DNA of 64,000 bases from the NCBI GenBank assembly GCA_903838355.1, contig CAILYC010000059.1:117146-181145 (forward strand). The letters run 5' to 3'. Source of the stretch: an uncultured Burkholderiales bacterium. Its GTDB lineage: Bacteria; Pseudomonadota; Gammaproteobacteria; Burkholderiales; Burkholderiaceae_C. This document shows, piece by piece, positions 45,879 to 55,194 of the stretch (position 1 is its first letter; each line of letters starts with the position of its first letter). The translations under genes were made by a program, and so were the position numbers. The notes below the pieces were generated by a model. It was given only the letters and a program-made list of their open reading frames with translations, was not told the origin of the DNA and searched no databases.

Positions 45879-47492
45879 ATGTCTTCTATCCGCCCGTTCC
45901 ATGCCTTGAGGGATCCAAAACGCTTGCTCTTCCTCGCCCTCTCCCTCGCCCTTGCCACAACTGGGGTGTTGGCGCCAAGCCCTGGGTTGAGCTTGGCCGC
46001 AGCCCCCAATGCCCTCCCCAGTCCAGCGCCCGCAGCCGCAGCCGCTCCTGCACCAGCGCCAGCGCCAGTGGTGGTGCGCACTTTGCCTGATTTCACCGAC
46101 TTGGTGGAATTGGTGGGCCCCTCGGTGGTGAACATCAAAACCATGGAAAAAGTGAGCACTCGTGGCAATGGACAGGACTCGCCCGAAGACCAAGACATGC
46201 AGGAGCTGTTTCGCCGCTTTTTTGGCGTGCCATTTCCCAACGCGCCAGGGGCTGGGCCCAACGGACCAGGCGCCAACCCCAACGCACCGCGGCAACCTCG
46301 CAAGTCCCCGAACTCGCCTGCCGTGCCGCCCTCAGAAGAGGAACAAACCAAAGGTGTGGGCTCGGGATTTATCTTGAGTGCAGACGGCTTGATCATGACC
46401 AACGCCCATGTGATCGAAGGTGCCGATCAAGTGCTGGTGACCTTGGCCGACAAGCGTGAATTCAAAGCCAAGATCATCGGTGTTGACAAAAGAACCGATG
46501 TGGCCTTGGTCAAGATCGAGGCCACTGGCTTGCCTGCGGTCAAAACCGGTGACGTCTCACGCCTCAAAGTCGGTGAATGGGTGATGGCCATTGGTTCGCC
46601 TTTTGGTCTGGAGAACACCGTGACCGCCGGGATTGTGAGTGCAAAAAAACGCGACACGGGGGACTATTTGTCCTTTATCCAAACCGATGTGGCCATCAAT
46701 CCTGGCAACTCGGGTGGCCCGCTCATCAACATGCGCGGTGAGGTGGTTGGCATCAACAGCCAAATTTATTCACGCTCGGGCGGTTTCATGGGCATCTCTT
46801 TTGCCATTCCCATTGATGAGGCTGTTCGCGTGTCCGATCAACTGCGCACCTTGGGCCGTGTGCAACGCGGCAAGCTCGGTATCCAAATTGAGCTGGTGAC
46901 CAAGGAATTGGCCGACTCCTTGGGGCTGGTCAAACCTCAAGGCGCCTTGGTGCGCAGTGTAGAGACGGGTTCGCCTGCAGAAAAAGCGGGCCTCGAGCCT
47001 GGCGACGTTGTTTTGAAATTGGATGGCAAGACCATCGAGCGCTCGGTTGACCTTCCCCGCTTGGTGGGCAGCATCAAGCCGGGCACCAAAGCGCTCCTCA
47101 CCGTTTGGCGGCATGGTGCCAACAAAGACGTCGCCGTCACGGTGGGCGAGTTTGAGTCGGACAAGCCAGTCGTGGCCAAGGCCAACAAAGAAAAGCCTCA
47201 GGCGAGCAGTGCTGCAGCGAGTCTGGGACTCACCTTGAGTGATTTGAGCGATGAACAAAAAAAGGAACTCAAAGTCAATTCTGGGGTCCGAGTTGACCAA
47301 GCCGTGGACGTGGCCGCGCAAGCGGGCCTGCGCGAAGGCGACATCATCACCGCACTGGCCAACACCGAAGTCACGTCGCTCAAAGGGTTTGAAGCCATCT
47401 TGTCTCGCTTAGACAAGACACGCTCGATCAATATTTTGTTTCGCCGAGGAGATTGGGCGCAATTTGCCATCATTCGTCCTCAGCAAAAATAA
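45879..47492 (+). CDS. mucD: periplasmic serine protease Do (MucD/DegP family)
   Basis: 537 residues with a signal-like N-terminus (LLFLALSLALATTGVLA) and an Ala/Pro linker (PAAAAAPAPAPAPV). The trypsin-like domain has H177 (MTNAHVIEGAD), D207 (KRTDVALVKI) and S278 (PGNSGGPLIN); two PDZ domains follow (QGALVRSVETGSPAEKAGLE; REGDIITALANTEV). It is the envelope quality-control protease that, in most relatives, sits downstream of rpoE-rseA-rseB. Those regulators are absent here, so its transcription from the gap upstream needs another promoter. GGAG precedes the ATG. Confidence 0.94.
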   Translation: MSSIRPFHALRDPKRLLFLALSLALATTGVLAPSPGLSLAAAPNALPSPAPAAAAAPAPAPAPVVVRTLPDFTDLVELVGPSVVNIKTMEKVSTRGNGQDSPEDQDMQELFRRFFGVPFPNAPGAGPNGPGANPNAPRQPRKSPNSPAVPPSEEEQTKGVGSGFILSADGLIMTNAHVIEGADQVLVTLADKREFKAKIIGVDKRTDVALVKIEATGLPAVKTGDVSRLKVGEWVMAIGSPFGLENTVTAGIVSAKKRDTGDYLSFIQTDVAINPGNSGGPLINMRGEVVGINSQIYSRSGGFMGISFAIPIDEAVRVSDQLRTLGRVQRGKLGIQIELVTKELADSLGLVKPQGALVRSVETGSPAEKAGLEPGDVVLKLDGKTIERSVDLPRLVGSIKPGTKALLTVWRHGANKDVAVTVGEFESDKPVVAKANKEKPQASSAAASLGLTLSDLSDEQKKELKVNSGVRVDQAVDVAAQAGLREGDIITALANTEVTSLKGFEAILSRLDKTRSINILFRRGDWAQFAIIRPQQK

Positions 47493-47560
47493 AAACGCCG
47501 CACGCGCCCCGCCCGCTCGGTGTTGACGCCAAGGGGCCCAAGTGCAGCCCAAGCGCCACC

Positions 47561-47599
47561 GAATTGACCCCATACTGAAGTCGGATATGGGGTCAATTC
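47561..47599. repeat. REP-like perfect inverted repeat
   Basis: Arms GAATTGACCCCATA (47561-47574) and TATGGGGTCAATTC (47586-47599) are perfect complements around an 11-base spacer. No U-run follows, so it is not a standard terminator. GGGGTCA-type palindromes are a known class of repetitive extragenic elements in proteobacteria; whether other copies exist in this genome cannot be seen here. Confidence 0.6.
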
Positions 47600-47981
47600 T
47601 GCTTAAAACACACAGATAAAAGAAATTTTTTTTATTTTTTGCCCCGAGCTGCGTCTCCAAACCGACAGGCGGGGATTTAAAAATAATGGTTTTTTATTAC
47701 TGTATAAGTTAGAATATCTTTCTCACCCCCCATGTTTAGCCATCATTTTGTCCCCAATTTGTCACTTATGGCCCAGATCCGTGAGTCTCCACAATTACTC
47801 CACAGCTCACCCACAACTTGTTCTCTGAAGTCCCTCCTCTTTTTGTTTATAAGCTGTGCATAACAATCGTGTTGCAGTCCGACAACGAACCCTCAATGGC
47901 CCAACAGGCTCTGTGCAAGTGGGCAATTTTGCCTACAATGAAGTTTCCAACTTTCGCAGTTGCCAAAAGATCGTTGGTTCA

Positions 47982-48011
47982 GGGCGCGTCAACACTGACG
48001 CGCCCTTTTTT
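47982..48011 (+). terminator. intrinsic terminator upstream of lepA
   Basis: GGGCGCGTCA-ACAC-TGACGCGCCC is a perfect 10-bp stem with a 4-base loop, followed directly by TTTTTT. It ends 43 bases before the lepA start codon, so it ends either the mucD transcript or a small RNA, or it is a leader attenuator for lepA. Confidence 0.85.
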
Positions 48012-48054
48012 ATGCCTTGAGCGTTTAATTTCAATCACTTAAGTCCCTCCATTG

Positions 48055-49866
48055 ATGAATCACATCAGAAATTTTTCTATCATTGCGCACATTGATCATG
48101 GCAAGTCCACGCTGGCCGATCGCTTGATTCAACGCTGCGGTGGCTTGCAAGAACGCGAGATGCAAGCGCAGGTGCTCGACTCCATGGACATTGAAAAAGA
48201 GCGTGGGATAACCATCAAGGCGCAGACCGCTTGTTTGTTTTATAAAGCGAAAGATGGCATTGTTTACAACCTGAATTTGATCGACACACCGGGCCATGTG
48301 GACTTTTCGTATGAGGTCTCACGGTCTTTGTCGGCATGCGAAGGCGCGCTCCTGGTGGTCGATGCCAGCCAAGGGGTGGAGGCCCAAACGGTGGCCAACT
48401 GTTACACCGCACTCGACTTGGGTGTTGAGGTCTTGCCGGTGCTCAACAAAATGGATTTGCCCCAGGCCGATCCCGACAACGCCATCGCCGAAATTGAAGA
48501 CGTGATTGGCATCGATGCCTCCAATGCCATTCCGTGTTCGGCCAAGACCGGCATGGGCATTGATGAAATTTTGGAAGCCATCGTGGCGCACGTGCCCGAA
48601 CCCAAGGGAAACCCCGAGGGTGCGCTGCGCGCCATGATCATTGACAGTTGGTTTGACAATTACGTGGGCGTGGTGATGCTCGTGCGCGTGGTGGATGGCT
48701 TCATTGCGCGTGGTGAGCGCATTCAAATGATGGCCACCCAAGCGAGTTACTTGGCCGACAACTTGGGCGTTTTCACCCCCGCCAACGTGCCGCGTGAGAC
48801 GCTCAAAGCCGGTGAGGTGGGCTACATCATTGCCGGCATCAAGGAGCTCCAAGTTGCCAAAGTTGGTGACACCATCACCAAAATCAAAACCGGCAGTGGT
48901 GGGCATTTGGCCACGGCCACACAGGCCTTGCCGGGCTTTAAAGAAATACAGCCCCAGGTGTTTGCGGGACTCTATCCTACCGAGGCCAATCAGTACGACT
49001 CGCTCAGGGACAGTTTGGAAAAACTCAAGCTCAATGACTCTTCGCTTCACTATGAGCCCGAAGTCTCTCAGGCCTTGGGCTTTGGATTTCGCTGCGGCTT
49101 TTTAGGACTCCTCCACATGGAGATTGTGCAAGAACGCCTCGAGCGCGAGTTCGATCAAGACCTGATCACCACAGCACCCAGTGTGGTCTACCAAGTGCTC
49201 AAAGCCGATGGCGAGCTCATCATGGTGGAGAACCCCTCGAAGATGCCCGATCAAGGCAAAATCGAAGAAATTCGCGAGCCCATTGTCACGGTACACCTGT
49301 ACATGCCGCAAGAGTATGTGGGTGCGGTGATGACGCTGGCCAATCAAAAGCGCGGCGTGCAAATGAACATGGCCTACCACGGCCGCCAAGTCATGCTCAC
49401 CTATGAGATGCCCCTGGGGGAAATTGTGCTCGACTTCTTTGATAAATTGAAATCGGTCTCCCGCGGCTATGCTTCGATGGACTACGACTTCAAAGAATAC
49501 CGAGCCTCCGATGTGGTCAAGGTCGATATCTTGCTCAACTCCGAAAAGGTCGACGCCTTGTCCATCATCGTGCACCGCTCACAGTCGCAATACCGGGGGC
49601 GCGCGGTGGCGGCCAAGATGCGCGAAATCATCTCTCGCCAAATGTTTGATGTGGCCATTCAAGCGGCCATTGGTGCTAACATCATTGCCAGAGAAAGCAT
49701 CAAAGCTTTGCGAAAAAACGTGATCGCCAAGTGCTATGGCGGCGATATCAGTCGAAAGAAAAAGCTCCTCGAGAAACAAAAAGCAGGAAAAAAACGAATG
49801 AAACAAATCGGCTCGGTCGAAGTCCCCCAGGAAGCTTTTCTGGCCATCTTGCAAGTGGAGGATTGA
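48055..49866 (+). CDS. lepA: elongation factor 4
   Basis: A ribosome-associated GTPase, 603 residues. G1 [15 protein letters not shown]3 DTPGHVDF, G4 NKMDLP, followed by the EF-G-like domains and the LepA-specific C-terminal domain ([24 protein letters not shown]). A TTG three bases upstream is in frame, but the ATG at 48055 matches [14 protein letters not shown] of the family. lepB follows after one base. A terminator lies 43 bases before its start. Confidence 0.97.
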   Translation: MNHIRNFSIIAHIDHGKSTLADRLIQRCGGLQEREMQAQVLDSMDIEKERGITIKAQTACLFYKAKDGIVYNLNLIDTPGHVDFSYEVSRSLSACEGALLVVDASQGVEAQTVANCYTALDLGVEVLPVLNKMDLPQADPDNAIAEIEDVIGIDASNAIPCSAKTGMGIDEILEAIVAHVPEPKGNPEGALRAMIIDSWFDNYVGVVMLVRVVDGFIARGERIQMMATQASYLADNLGVFTPANVPRETLKAGEVGYIIAGIKELQVAKVGDTITKIKTGSGGHLATATQALPGFKEIQPQVFAGLYPTEANQYDSLRDSLEKLKLNDSSLHYEPEVSQALGFGFRCGFLGLLHMEIVQERLEREFDQDLITTAPSVVYQVLKADGELIMVENPSKMPDQGKIEEIREPIVTVHLYMPQEYVGAVMTLANQKRGVQMNMAYHGRQVMLTYEMPLGEIVLDFFDKLKSVSRGYASMDYDFKEYRASDVVKVDILLNSEKVDALSIIVHRSQSQYRGRAVAAKMREIISRQMFDVAIQAAIGANIIARESIKALRKNVIAKCYGGDISRKKKLLEKQKAGKKRMKQIGSVEVPQEAFLAILQVED

Positions 49867-49867
49867 C

Positions 49868-50863
49868 GTGTCAAGTCTTACCGCTATTGTTTTGGCTGCC
49901 TTCGCCGGCTACATTGGCGCATGGTACCTGGGCGCCTTGGAGGGCAATTTTGCATTGCTGCTATTTTTGGCCACCGTCGTGAGTGGTGTCTATTGGGTGC
50001 TGGAGCGGACCATCTTTTTGCCTCGTCGCGTGAAGGCGGCCGAGGACATTGAGCGGCGCGAGACGGCACGCCAAGAAGAGTTGCAGAAAATGGGCTTGAC
50101 CCCATCGAGTGTGGACCTCTTGCAAGCGCGAGAAGAGGTCCTGCGCCAGCCCTGGTGGCTCGACTGGACTGCAGGCCTCTTTCCGGTCATTTTGGTGGTT
50201 TTTGTGCTTCGATCATTTTTGTTTGAACCCTTTAAAATTCCATCGGGCTCGATGATTCCCACCCTTTGGGTGGGGGACTTGATTTTGGTCAACAAATTTC
50301 ACTATGGCATCCGATTGCCAGTGATCAACACCAAAGTCACCGATGGTGAGCCCGTTCAACGCGGGGACGTGATGGTGTTTCGCTATCCCCCCAACCCGAG
50401 TCTCGACTACATCAAGCGTGTGGTCGGTTTGCCAGGCGACACGGTCTCCTACCTCAACAAAGAGTTGAAGGTCAACGGGATTGCCATATCCAAAACAGCG
50501 GTGCCCGATTTCTTTGAAGAAGAGTCTTTGCGCTACATCAAACAATTTGAAGAGGTCATGCCTCGAGGCGACCCCGCCGAACCCAAAGGACAGCGCGTGA
50601 CCCACCGGCTCTTGAATGAGCTCGATCGCCCCGCCTTTGTCTCGGGCGCAGACAATTTTGCCTTCAAAGACAATTGCCAGTACAGCGTCGATGGGGTGGT
50701 GTGCAAGGTCCCACCCGGTCACTACTTCATGATGGGCGACAACCGCGACAACTCCCTGGACTCACGCTACTGGGGTTTCGTGCCCGACAGCAACGTGGTG
50801 GGCCGGGCGTTTTTTGTGTGGATGAATTTTGGCAACTTCAAGCGCATTGGTGCCTTTGATTGA
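49868..50863 (+). CDS. lepB: signal peptidase I
   Basis: Removes signal peptides of secreted proteins. 331 residues. Two N-terminal membrane segments (about 5-44; 103-116) precede the periplasmic domain. The Ser/Lys dyad is S128 in PSGSMIPTLWVGD and K183 in YIKRVVGLPGD; box E appears as MGDNRDNSLDSRYWG. The start is a GTG at 49868, with GGAGG just upstream, in the lepA end. rnc begins five bases after its stop. Confidence 0.96.
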   Translation: MSSLTAIVLAAFAGYIGAWYLGALEGNFALLLFLATVVSGVYWVLERTIFLPRRVKAAEDIERRETARQEELQKMGLTPSSVDLLQAREEVLRQPWWLDWTAGLFPVILVVFVLRSFLFEPFKIPSGSMIPTLWVGDLILVNKFHYGIRLPVINTKVTDGEPVQRGDVMVFRYPPNPSLDYIKRVVGLPGDTVSYLNKELKVNGIAISKTAVPDFFEEESLRYIKQFEEVMPRGDPAEPKGQRVTHRLLNELDRPAFVSGADNFAFKDNCQYSVDGVVCKVPPGHYFMMGDNRDNSLDSRYWGFVPDSNVVGRAFFVWMNFGNFKRIGAFD

Positions 50864-50867
50864 TGCC

Positions 50868-51566
50868 ATGAAACGTGCCAGCCCCAATCCGGAGACCCAG
50901 GCCTTGCTCGAGCGCTTGAAGGTGAGCTTTGCCAACATTGGACTCTTGGAGTTGGCCCTGACACACCGCAGTTTTGGGGCCGAGCACAACGAGAGGCTCG
51001 AGTTTTTGGGCGATACCGTGCTCAATTTGGCGGTTTCACGCATGCTCTATGTGGCCTTGCCCAACATGCCCGAGGGCGACCTCTCGCGTGTGCGGGCCAA
51101 TTTGGTCAAGCAAGACACCTTGTTTCGCTTGGCTTTGGACTTGCAACTGTCAACACTCATCCGCTTGGGCGAAGGCGAGATGAAGTCGGGCGGGCAAAAA
51201 CGACCCTCGATTTTGGCCGATGTCTTGGAGGCCTTGATTGGAGCGGTGTTTTTGGACGCCGGCTACGAGGTGGCCGAAGCCTTGGTGTTTCGACTCTTCG
51301 AGCCCATTGAGATCAACCCTGGCATGCAAGCCGCCTCCAAAGACCCCAAAACAGAACTCCAAGAGTGGCTCCAAGCCAAGCGCTTCAAACTGCCCATCTA
51401 CCGGGTGGTGGGTACCTTGGGTGCGGCCCATCAGCAAACCTTTGACGTTGAGTGCGAAGTGCCGGAACTCGCTTTGATTGAGCGCGGCATTGGCGGCTCG
51501 CGCCGTGCCGCAGAACAAGTGGCCGCCCAAGCCATGTTGCAAGCCATTCAAGAAATGAAACCATGA
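50868..51566 (+). CDS. rnc: ribonuclease III
   Basis: Cleaves double-stranded RNA, including rRNA precursors and regulatory duplexes. 232 residues from the ATG at 50868. The signature HNERLEFLGDTVLN with E45 and D49, and the second pair in ADVLEALIGAVFLDAG, are intact; the dsRNA-binding domain follows (KTELQEWLQAKRFKLPIY...). The open frame begins 39 bases earlier, inside lepB. It overlaps era by four bases, as in most relatives. Confidence 0.95.
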   Translation: MKRASPNPETQALLERLKVSFANIGLLELALTHRSFGAEHNERLEFLGDTVLNLAVSRMLYVALPNMPEGDLSRVRANLVKQDTLFRLALDLQLSTLIRLGEGEMKSGGQKRPSILADVLEALIGAVFLDAGYEVAEALVFRLFEPIEINPGMQAASKDPKTELQEWLQAKRFKLPIYRVVGTLGAAHQQTFDVECEVPELALIERGIGGSRRAAEQVAAQAMLQAIQEMKP

Positions 51567-52858
51567 CCTCTTCCTCCGAGTTGCCCAAGCCCAAAAGGGC
51601 GGCCAAGAAGACGGTCTCGACAAGCAAGCCGATCCTCGGCCCTCAGGCTTCCAAGCCAAGTCCTGATACCCCCCCAGTCGCCCCTGGCGCTCAGGCCCCG
51701 TTGGAGAGCGTTCACGCCGGCCTGACGGCGCTGGAGTCGTTGCCCGCAGCAAGCCCGAGCGCAGCTTCATCCTCAACCAAGCCCAAGACAGCCGTCAAAT
51801 CAACAGCCAAATCTAAAACCCCATCGGTGGCGACCGCAAAAGTTTCTGCTGAGCCCACAGCCCTTTTTGAAAAACCTTTGACGGATGTGGACCGCATGTT
51901 GGCCGAGTTGGCCAGCACTGGCCTGGCTGCTTCGTCCAGCGACAAGCCCAAGATCGATCCAGCCCAGCAGCACTGTGGCTTGGTGGCCATCGTGGGGCGT
52001 CCCAATGTGGGCAAATCCACCTTGATGAATGCCTTGGTGGGTCAAAAAATCAGCATCACTTCTCGCAAAGCCCAAACCACACGCCACCGCATCCAAGGGG
52101 TGAGAAACGAAGGCGTAGCACAATTGATCTTTGTCGACACCCCGGGGTTTCAAACCCTGCACAACAACGCCTTGAACCGCTCGCTCAATAAAACCGTCCT
52201 GGGCGCCATTGGCGACGTGGACCTCATTTTGATGGTGGTGGAGGCGGGCTACTTCAATCAATCCGACGCCAAGGTCTTGTCCTTGTTCAAGCCCACGGTG
52301 CCGGTGATTTTGGTGGCCAATAAACTCGATCAGGTGAAATCCCGCGAGGCCATGATGCCTTGGTTGCAAGAGATGCAAACGCGGTTTGATTTCAAAGCCA
52401 TCATTCCCATGTCGGCCAAAACCGCCAAGGATGTGGAGCGTTTGGTGTTGCTGTGTTTGGCCGATTTGCCCCATCAACCTTGGTGGTTCAACAACGAAGA
52501 GCTCACCGACAAGAGTGAGCGGTTTTTGGCCAGCGAAATCATTCGAGAAAAGCTGTTTCGTTTCACCGGGGACGAGTTGCCCTACACCTCCACCGTCGTG
52601 ATCGATCAGTTTGCAGAAGAAAAGGGCAAAACTGTGGCGCGAATGATCAAAATTGCAGCCACCATCGTGGTCGAGCGCGATGGCCACAAAGCCATGGTCA
52701 TTGGCGAAGGTGGCGAAAAGCTTAAACGAATGGGCACCGAGGCGCGCCAAGAGCTCGAGCATTTGTACGGCGCCAAAGTGTTCTTGCAGTTGTGGGTCAA
52801 GGTTCGCTCGGGCTGGGCGGACGATGAAGCGCGGGTGCGCAGTTTTGGCTACGAGTAA
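51563..52858 (+). CDS. era: GTPase Era with a long low-complexity N-terminal extension
   Basis: Ribosome-assembly GTPase that binds the 3' end of 16S rRNA. The core starts near residue 138 (G1 GRPNVGKS at 145-152; DTPGFQTL; NKLD; KH domain near the C-terminus with GEGGEKLKRMGTEARQELE). The total of 431 residues is about 130 more than the usual 300; the extension is rich in Ala, Ser, Lys, Pro and looks disordered. The start at 51563 overlaps rnc (ATGA). An internal Met (M112) near the core could be the real start if the extension is not translated. Confidence 0.93.
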   Translation: MTSSSELPKPKRAAKKTVSTSKPILGPQASKPSPDTPPVAPGAQAPLESVHAGLTALESLPAASPSAASSSTKPKTAVKSTAKSKTPSVATAKVSAEPTALFEKPLTDVDRMLAELASTGLAASSSDKPKIDPAQQHCGLVAIVGRPNVGKSTLMNALVGQKISITSRKAQTTRHRIQGVRNEGVAQLIFVDTPGFQTLHNNALNRSLNKTVLGAIGDVDLILMVVEAGYFNQSDAKVLSLFKPTVPVILVANKLDQVKSREAMMPWLQEMQTRFDFKAIIPMSAKTAKDVERLVLLCLADLPHQPWWFNNEELTDKSERFLASEIIREKLFRFTGDELPYTSTVVIDQFAEEKGKTVARMIKIAATIVVERDGHKAMVIGEGGEKLKRMGTEARQELEHLYGAKVFLQLWVKVRSGWADDEARVRSFGYE

Positions 52859-53843
52859 ATCTCAGAGCAAGACCCGCGTTGCCGATGAGCCGGCTTTCGT
52901 CTTGCACCGCTACGACTGGAGTGAATCCAGTCTCGTGTTGGATGTTTTTACACGTCACCACGGCAGAATGGCCTTGGTGGCCAAAGGTGCCAAGCGCCCC
53001 CATTCCAATTTGCGTCCCGTGCTCATGCCCTTGCAGCCCTTGCAACTGAACTTCAGTGGCGAGCAAGAGGTTCGCACCCTCACCTCAGCGCACTGGATCG
53101 GCGGTCACGTCTTTCCACGCGGAGACTCGCTGCTGGCGGGGTTTTATTTGAACGAACTGATCTTGAAACTCACGGCGCGGGAGGACCCGCACGAACCCCT
53201 GTTTGATTTGTATGCCCAGGTGGTCAAGATATTGGCCAGTGGGCTCGAGCCCACCTTGTGGCCACTGATGCGCGCATTTGAGCTTTTGATGCTCAGGGGC
53301 TTGGGTTTTTTACCCAATTTGGATGCGCAGAGTGCGAGCTTGCAGCCACTCAACGGTCAAACACCGTATGCCTTGCTCGCACCCATGGGCTTGCTGGCGC
53401 TTCAAGAGGAGGGCCACACACCTTGGGCCTTTGGTGTGAACATCGAGCCTCAAGCCAACGTTGCCCTCGAGCCGGTTCAGAATCGTGTTTTTTCTGGGGC
53501 GGCGCCCAGTTTGGCGCTGCAAACGCCTGCACGACTCGCGCAAGCGCAAGACCAGACCAAGCCCGCCATGGCCCAACCCTTGAGCGAGGCGCCTGCGGGT
53601 GACTTGGGCTTGGGCTTGGGCAGCCAGGCCAACGCTGCAGGGCTCAAGGGCGAGCACTGGCAAGCCTTGGCGCGGGGCATGGGTTCGAGCGAGCCGCTCA
53701 CCCAGACGCTTCGGGTCTGCGCGGAGTTTGAAGCGGTGGAGCGTGCGAGTTTGCAAACACAACTGCGGGCTTGGATCACCCACCACTGTGGTGGCGTGGG
53801 CCTTAAAACACGCCAGTTCATGGTCGACATCCATGCCTTGTGA
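52845..53843 (+). CDS. recO: DNA repair protein RecO with an insertion
   Basis: Helps RecR load RecA on gapped DNA. It starts at a TTG (52845), 14 bases inside the end of era; no ATG fits the conserved VADEPAFVLHRYDWSESSLVLDVFTRHHG. 332 residues, against about 240 for the usual protein. The surplus is a low-complexity stretch around residues 190-270 (QTPARLAQAQDQTKPAMAQP, GDLGLGLGSQAN). The zinc Cys motif seen in some RecO proteins is absent. The C-terminal QFMVDIHAL is typical. Confidence 0.88.
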   Translation: MATSKSQSKTRVADEPAFVLHRYDWSESSLVLDVFTRHHGRMALVAKGAKRPHSNLRPVLMPLQPLQLNFSGEQEVRTLTSAHWIGGHVFPRGDSLLAGFYLNELILKLTAREDPHEPLFDLYAQVVKILASGLEPTLWPLMRAFELLMLRGLGFLPNLDAQSASLQPLNGQTPYALLAPMGLLALQEEGHTPWAFGVNIEPQANVALEPVQNRVFSGAAPSLALQTPARLAQAQDQTKPAMAQPLSEAPAGDLGLGLGSQANAAGLKGEHWQALARGMGSSEPLTQTLRVCAEFEAVERASLQTQLRAWITHHCGGVGLKTRQFMVDIHAL

Positions 53844-53881
53844 GATACTCGTGTTTACCTTGTGTACCTTGTGTACCGATC

Positions 53882-54760
53882 ATGAATCCACCCTCTAGCT
53901 CTGCGTCCAGCCCCCCATTGACCCCCGAGAGGTCCACTTGCCCAAGCCAGCCGATTTTGGATGCCAAAGGGCAGGAGATCCGTTGTGCGCTCTCGGTCAA
54001 TGTCAATAAAATTGCCCTGGTGAGAAACGCCAGAACCCTCGATGTGCCCAGTGTTGAGCGCTTGAGCGAGGTCTGTCTAAACGCCGGCGCGCATGGACTC
54101 ACCGTTCATCCCCGACCCGACGCTCGCCATATCATCAAGCGCGATGTGGCCGCTTTGAGTCAACTCTTAAAGTCTTGGCCAGGTCGCGAGTTCAACATCG
54201 AGGGCAACCCCTTGCACAACTTGATGGACTTGGTCAACGAGTTCAGGCCTGAGCAAGCCACCCTCGTGCCCGACGCTGTGGGCCAGTCCACCAGTGACCA
54301 CGGTTGGCAGTTTCCGCGGGACCTAGACGTCTTGCAGCCCTTGGTGAAAACCTTGCAGTCGTGGGGGGTGCGGGTGAGCCTCTTTATGGATCCCAATCCT
54401 GAGCAAATGCAGTTTTGTCAACGCTTGGGTGTGGAGCGTGTGGAGCTCTACACCGAGGCCTATGCCCGTGGTTTTTTACAGGCGCAATCCCGCTCGGGGG
54501 CAGGCGAGGACCCAGAGCTCTTGAAAGCGGCCGTGTCGCCCTATATCGAGACCGCAAACGCTGCCCATGCCTGTGGTCTTGTCATCAACGCTGGACATGA
54601 TCTGAGTGCAGACAATTTGCGCGCGTTTCTCACCCATGTACCCCATGTTCGCGAGGTCTCCATTGGACACGCCTTGATGGCCGATGCGCTCGAGCTCGGT
54701 TACCACCAAGCCGTGGCCTTGTACTTGGCCCAAATCCCCCTGTTGGAGACACGGCCATGA
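53882..54760 (+). CDS. pdxJ: pyridoxine 5'-phosphate synthase
   Basis: Joins 1-deoxyxylulose-5-phosphate and 3-amino-2-oxopropyl phosphate to make pyridoxine phosphate. 292 residues from the ATG at 53882. The substrate-binding blocks [48 protein letters not shown] and [12 protein letters not shown] are clear. The first 50 residues ([15 protein letters not shown]) are low-complexity and not conserved. Its stop overlaps acpS. Confidence 0.94.
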   Translation: MNPPSSSASSPPLTPERSTCPSQPILDAKGQEIRCALSVNVNKIALVRNARTLDVPSVERLSEVCLNAGAHGLTVHPRPDARHIIKRDVAALSQLLKSWPGREFNIEGNPLHNLMDLVNEFRPEQATLVPDAVGQSTSDHGWQFPRDLDVLQPLVKTLQSWGVRVSLFMDPNPEQMQFCQRLGVERVELYTEAYARGFLQAQSRSGAGEDPELLKAAVSPYIETANAAHACGLVINAGHDLSADNLRAFLTHVPHVREVSIGHALMADALELGYHQAVALYLAQIPLLETRP

Positions 54761-55194
54761 CCGGCACCCACACGGTCTATGGGATCGGCACCGACATCTG
54801 CGACATTCGTCGCATCAAGCTCACCCTCGAGCGCCACGGGGAGCGCTTTGCCAGGCGAATTTTGGGTCCCAATGAGTGGAGCGTCTATGAGCGCCGAGCG
54901 GCTCGCTTGGGCGAGCGCGGTGTGCGCTATGTGGCCACTCGGTTTTCAGCAAAAGAGGCGTTCAGCAAAGCCATCGGCCTTGGAATCCGCTCGCCCATGC
55001 AATGGCGACTGTGCGAGATCCTCAATGCCCCCTCAGGCCAGCCTCAGTTGCTGCTGCACGCTGCATTGAAAGACTGGTTTGATTCGCGCCATTTGAGCGC
55101 CAAGGTGAGCCTGTCTGATGAGAGCGACTATGCGGTGAGTTTTGTGGTGGTCGAACAAAGCCACGGCCTTGGTCCGAGAGAGACAAACCCATGA
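54757..55194 (+). CDS. acpS: holo-acyl carrier protein synthase
   Basis: Transfers 4'-phosphopantetheine from CoA to the acyl carrier protein. 145 residues, a little longer than the usual 120-130. Metal-binding residues D13 in [12 protein letters not shown] and E67 in [11 protein letters not shown] are present, and [17 protein letters not shown] ends the fold. It sits between pdxJ and nagZ with ATGA overlaps on both sides. It serves the ACP made by acpP earlier in the window. Confidence 0.96.
   Translation: MTGTHTVYGIGTDICDIRRIKLTLERHGERFARRILGPNEWSVYERRAARLGERGVRYVATRFSAKEAFSKAIGLGIRSPMQWRLCEILNAPSGQPQLLLHAALKDWFDSRHLSAKVSLSDESDYAVSFVVVEQSHGLGPRETNP

Larger units (their letters stand above)
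47493..48054. other. mucD-lepA intergenic region
   Basis: 562 bases, the longest gene-free stretch, AT-rich in the middle. It holds a 14-bp perfect inverted repeat, AT-rich runs, and a strong terminator; these are listed separately. The 74-codon frame 47818-48042 lacks recognisable sequence and is not called. Confidence 0.6.

Noticed and set aside
47818..48042. 74-residue frame before lepA
   Set aside because: It runs through the terminator hairpin and has no conserved features.
48017..48045. TTGAGC-17-TAAGTC as the lepA promoter
   Set aside because: Both boxes match weakly, and it would leave lepA nearly leaderless; kept only as a remark.
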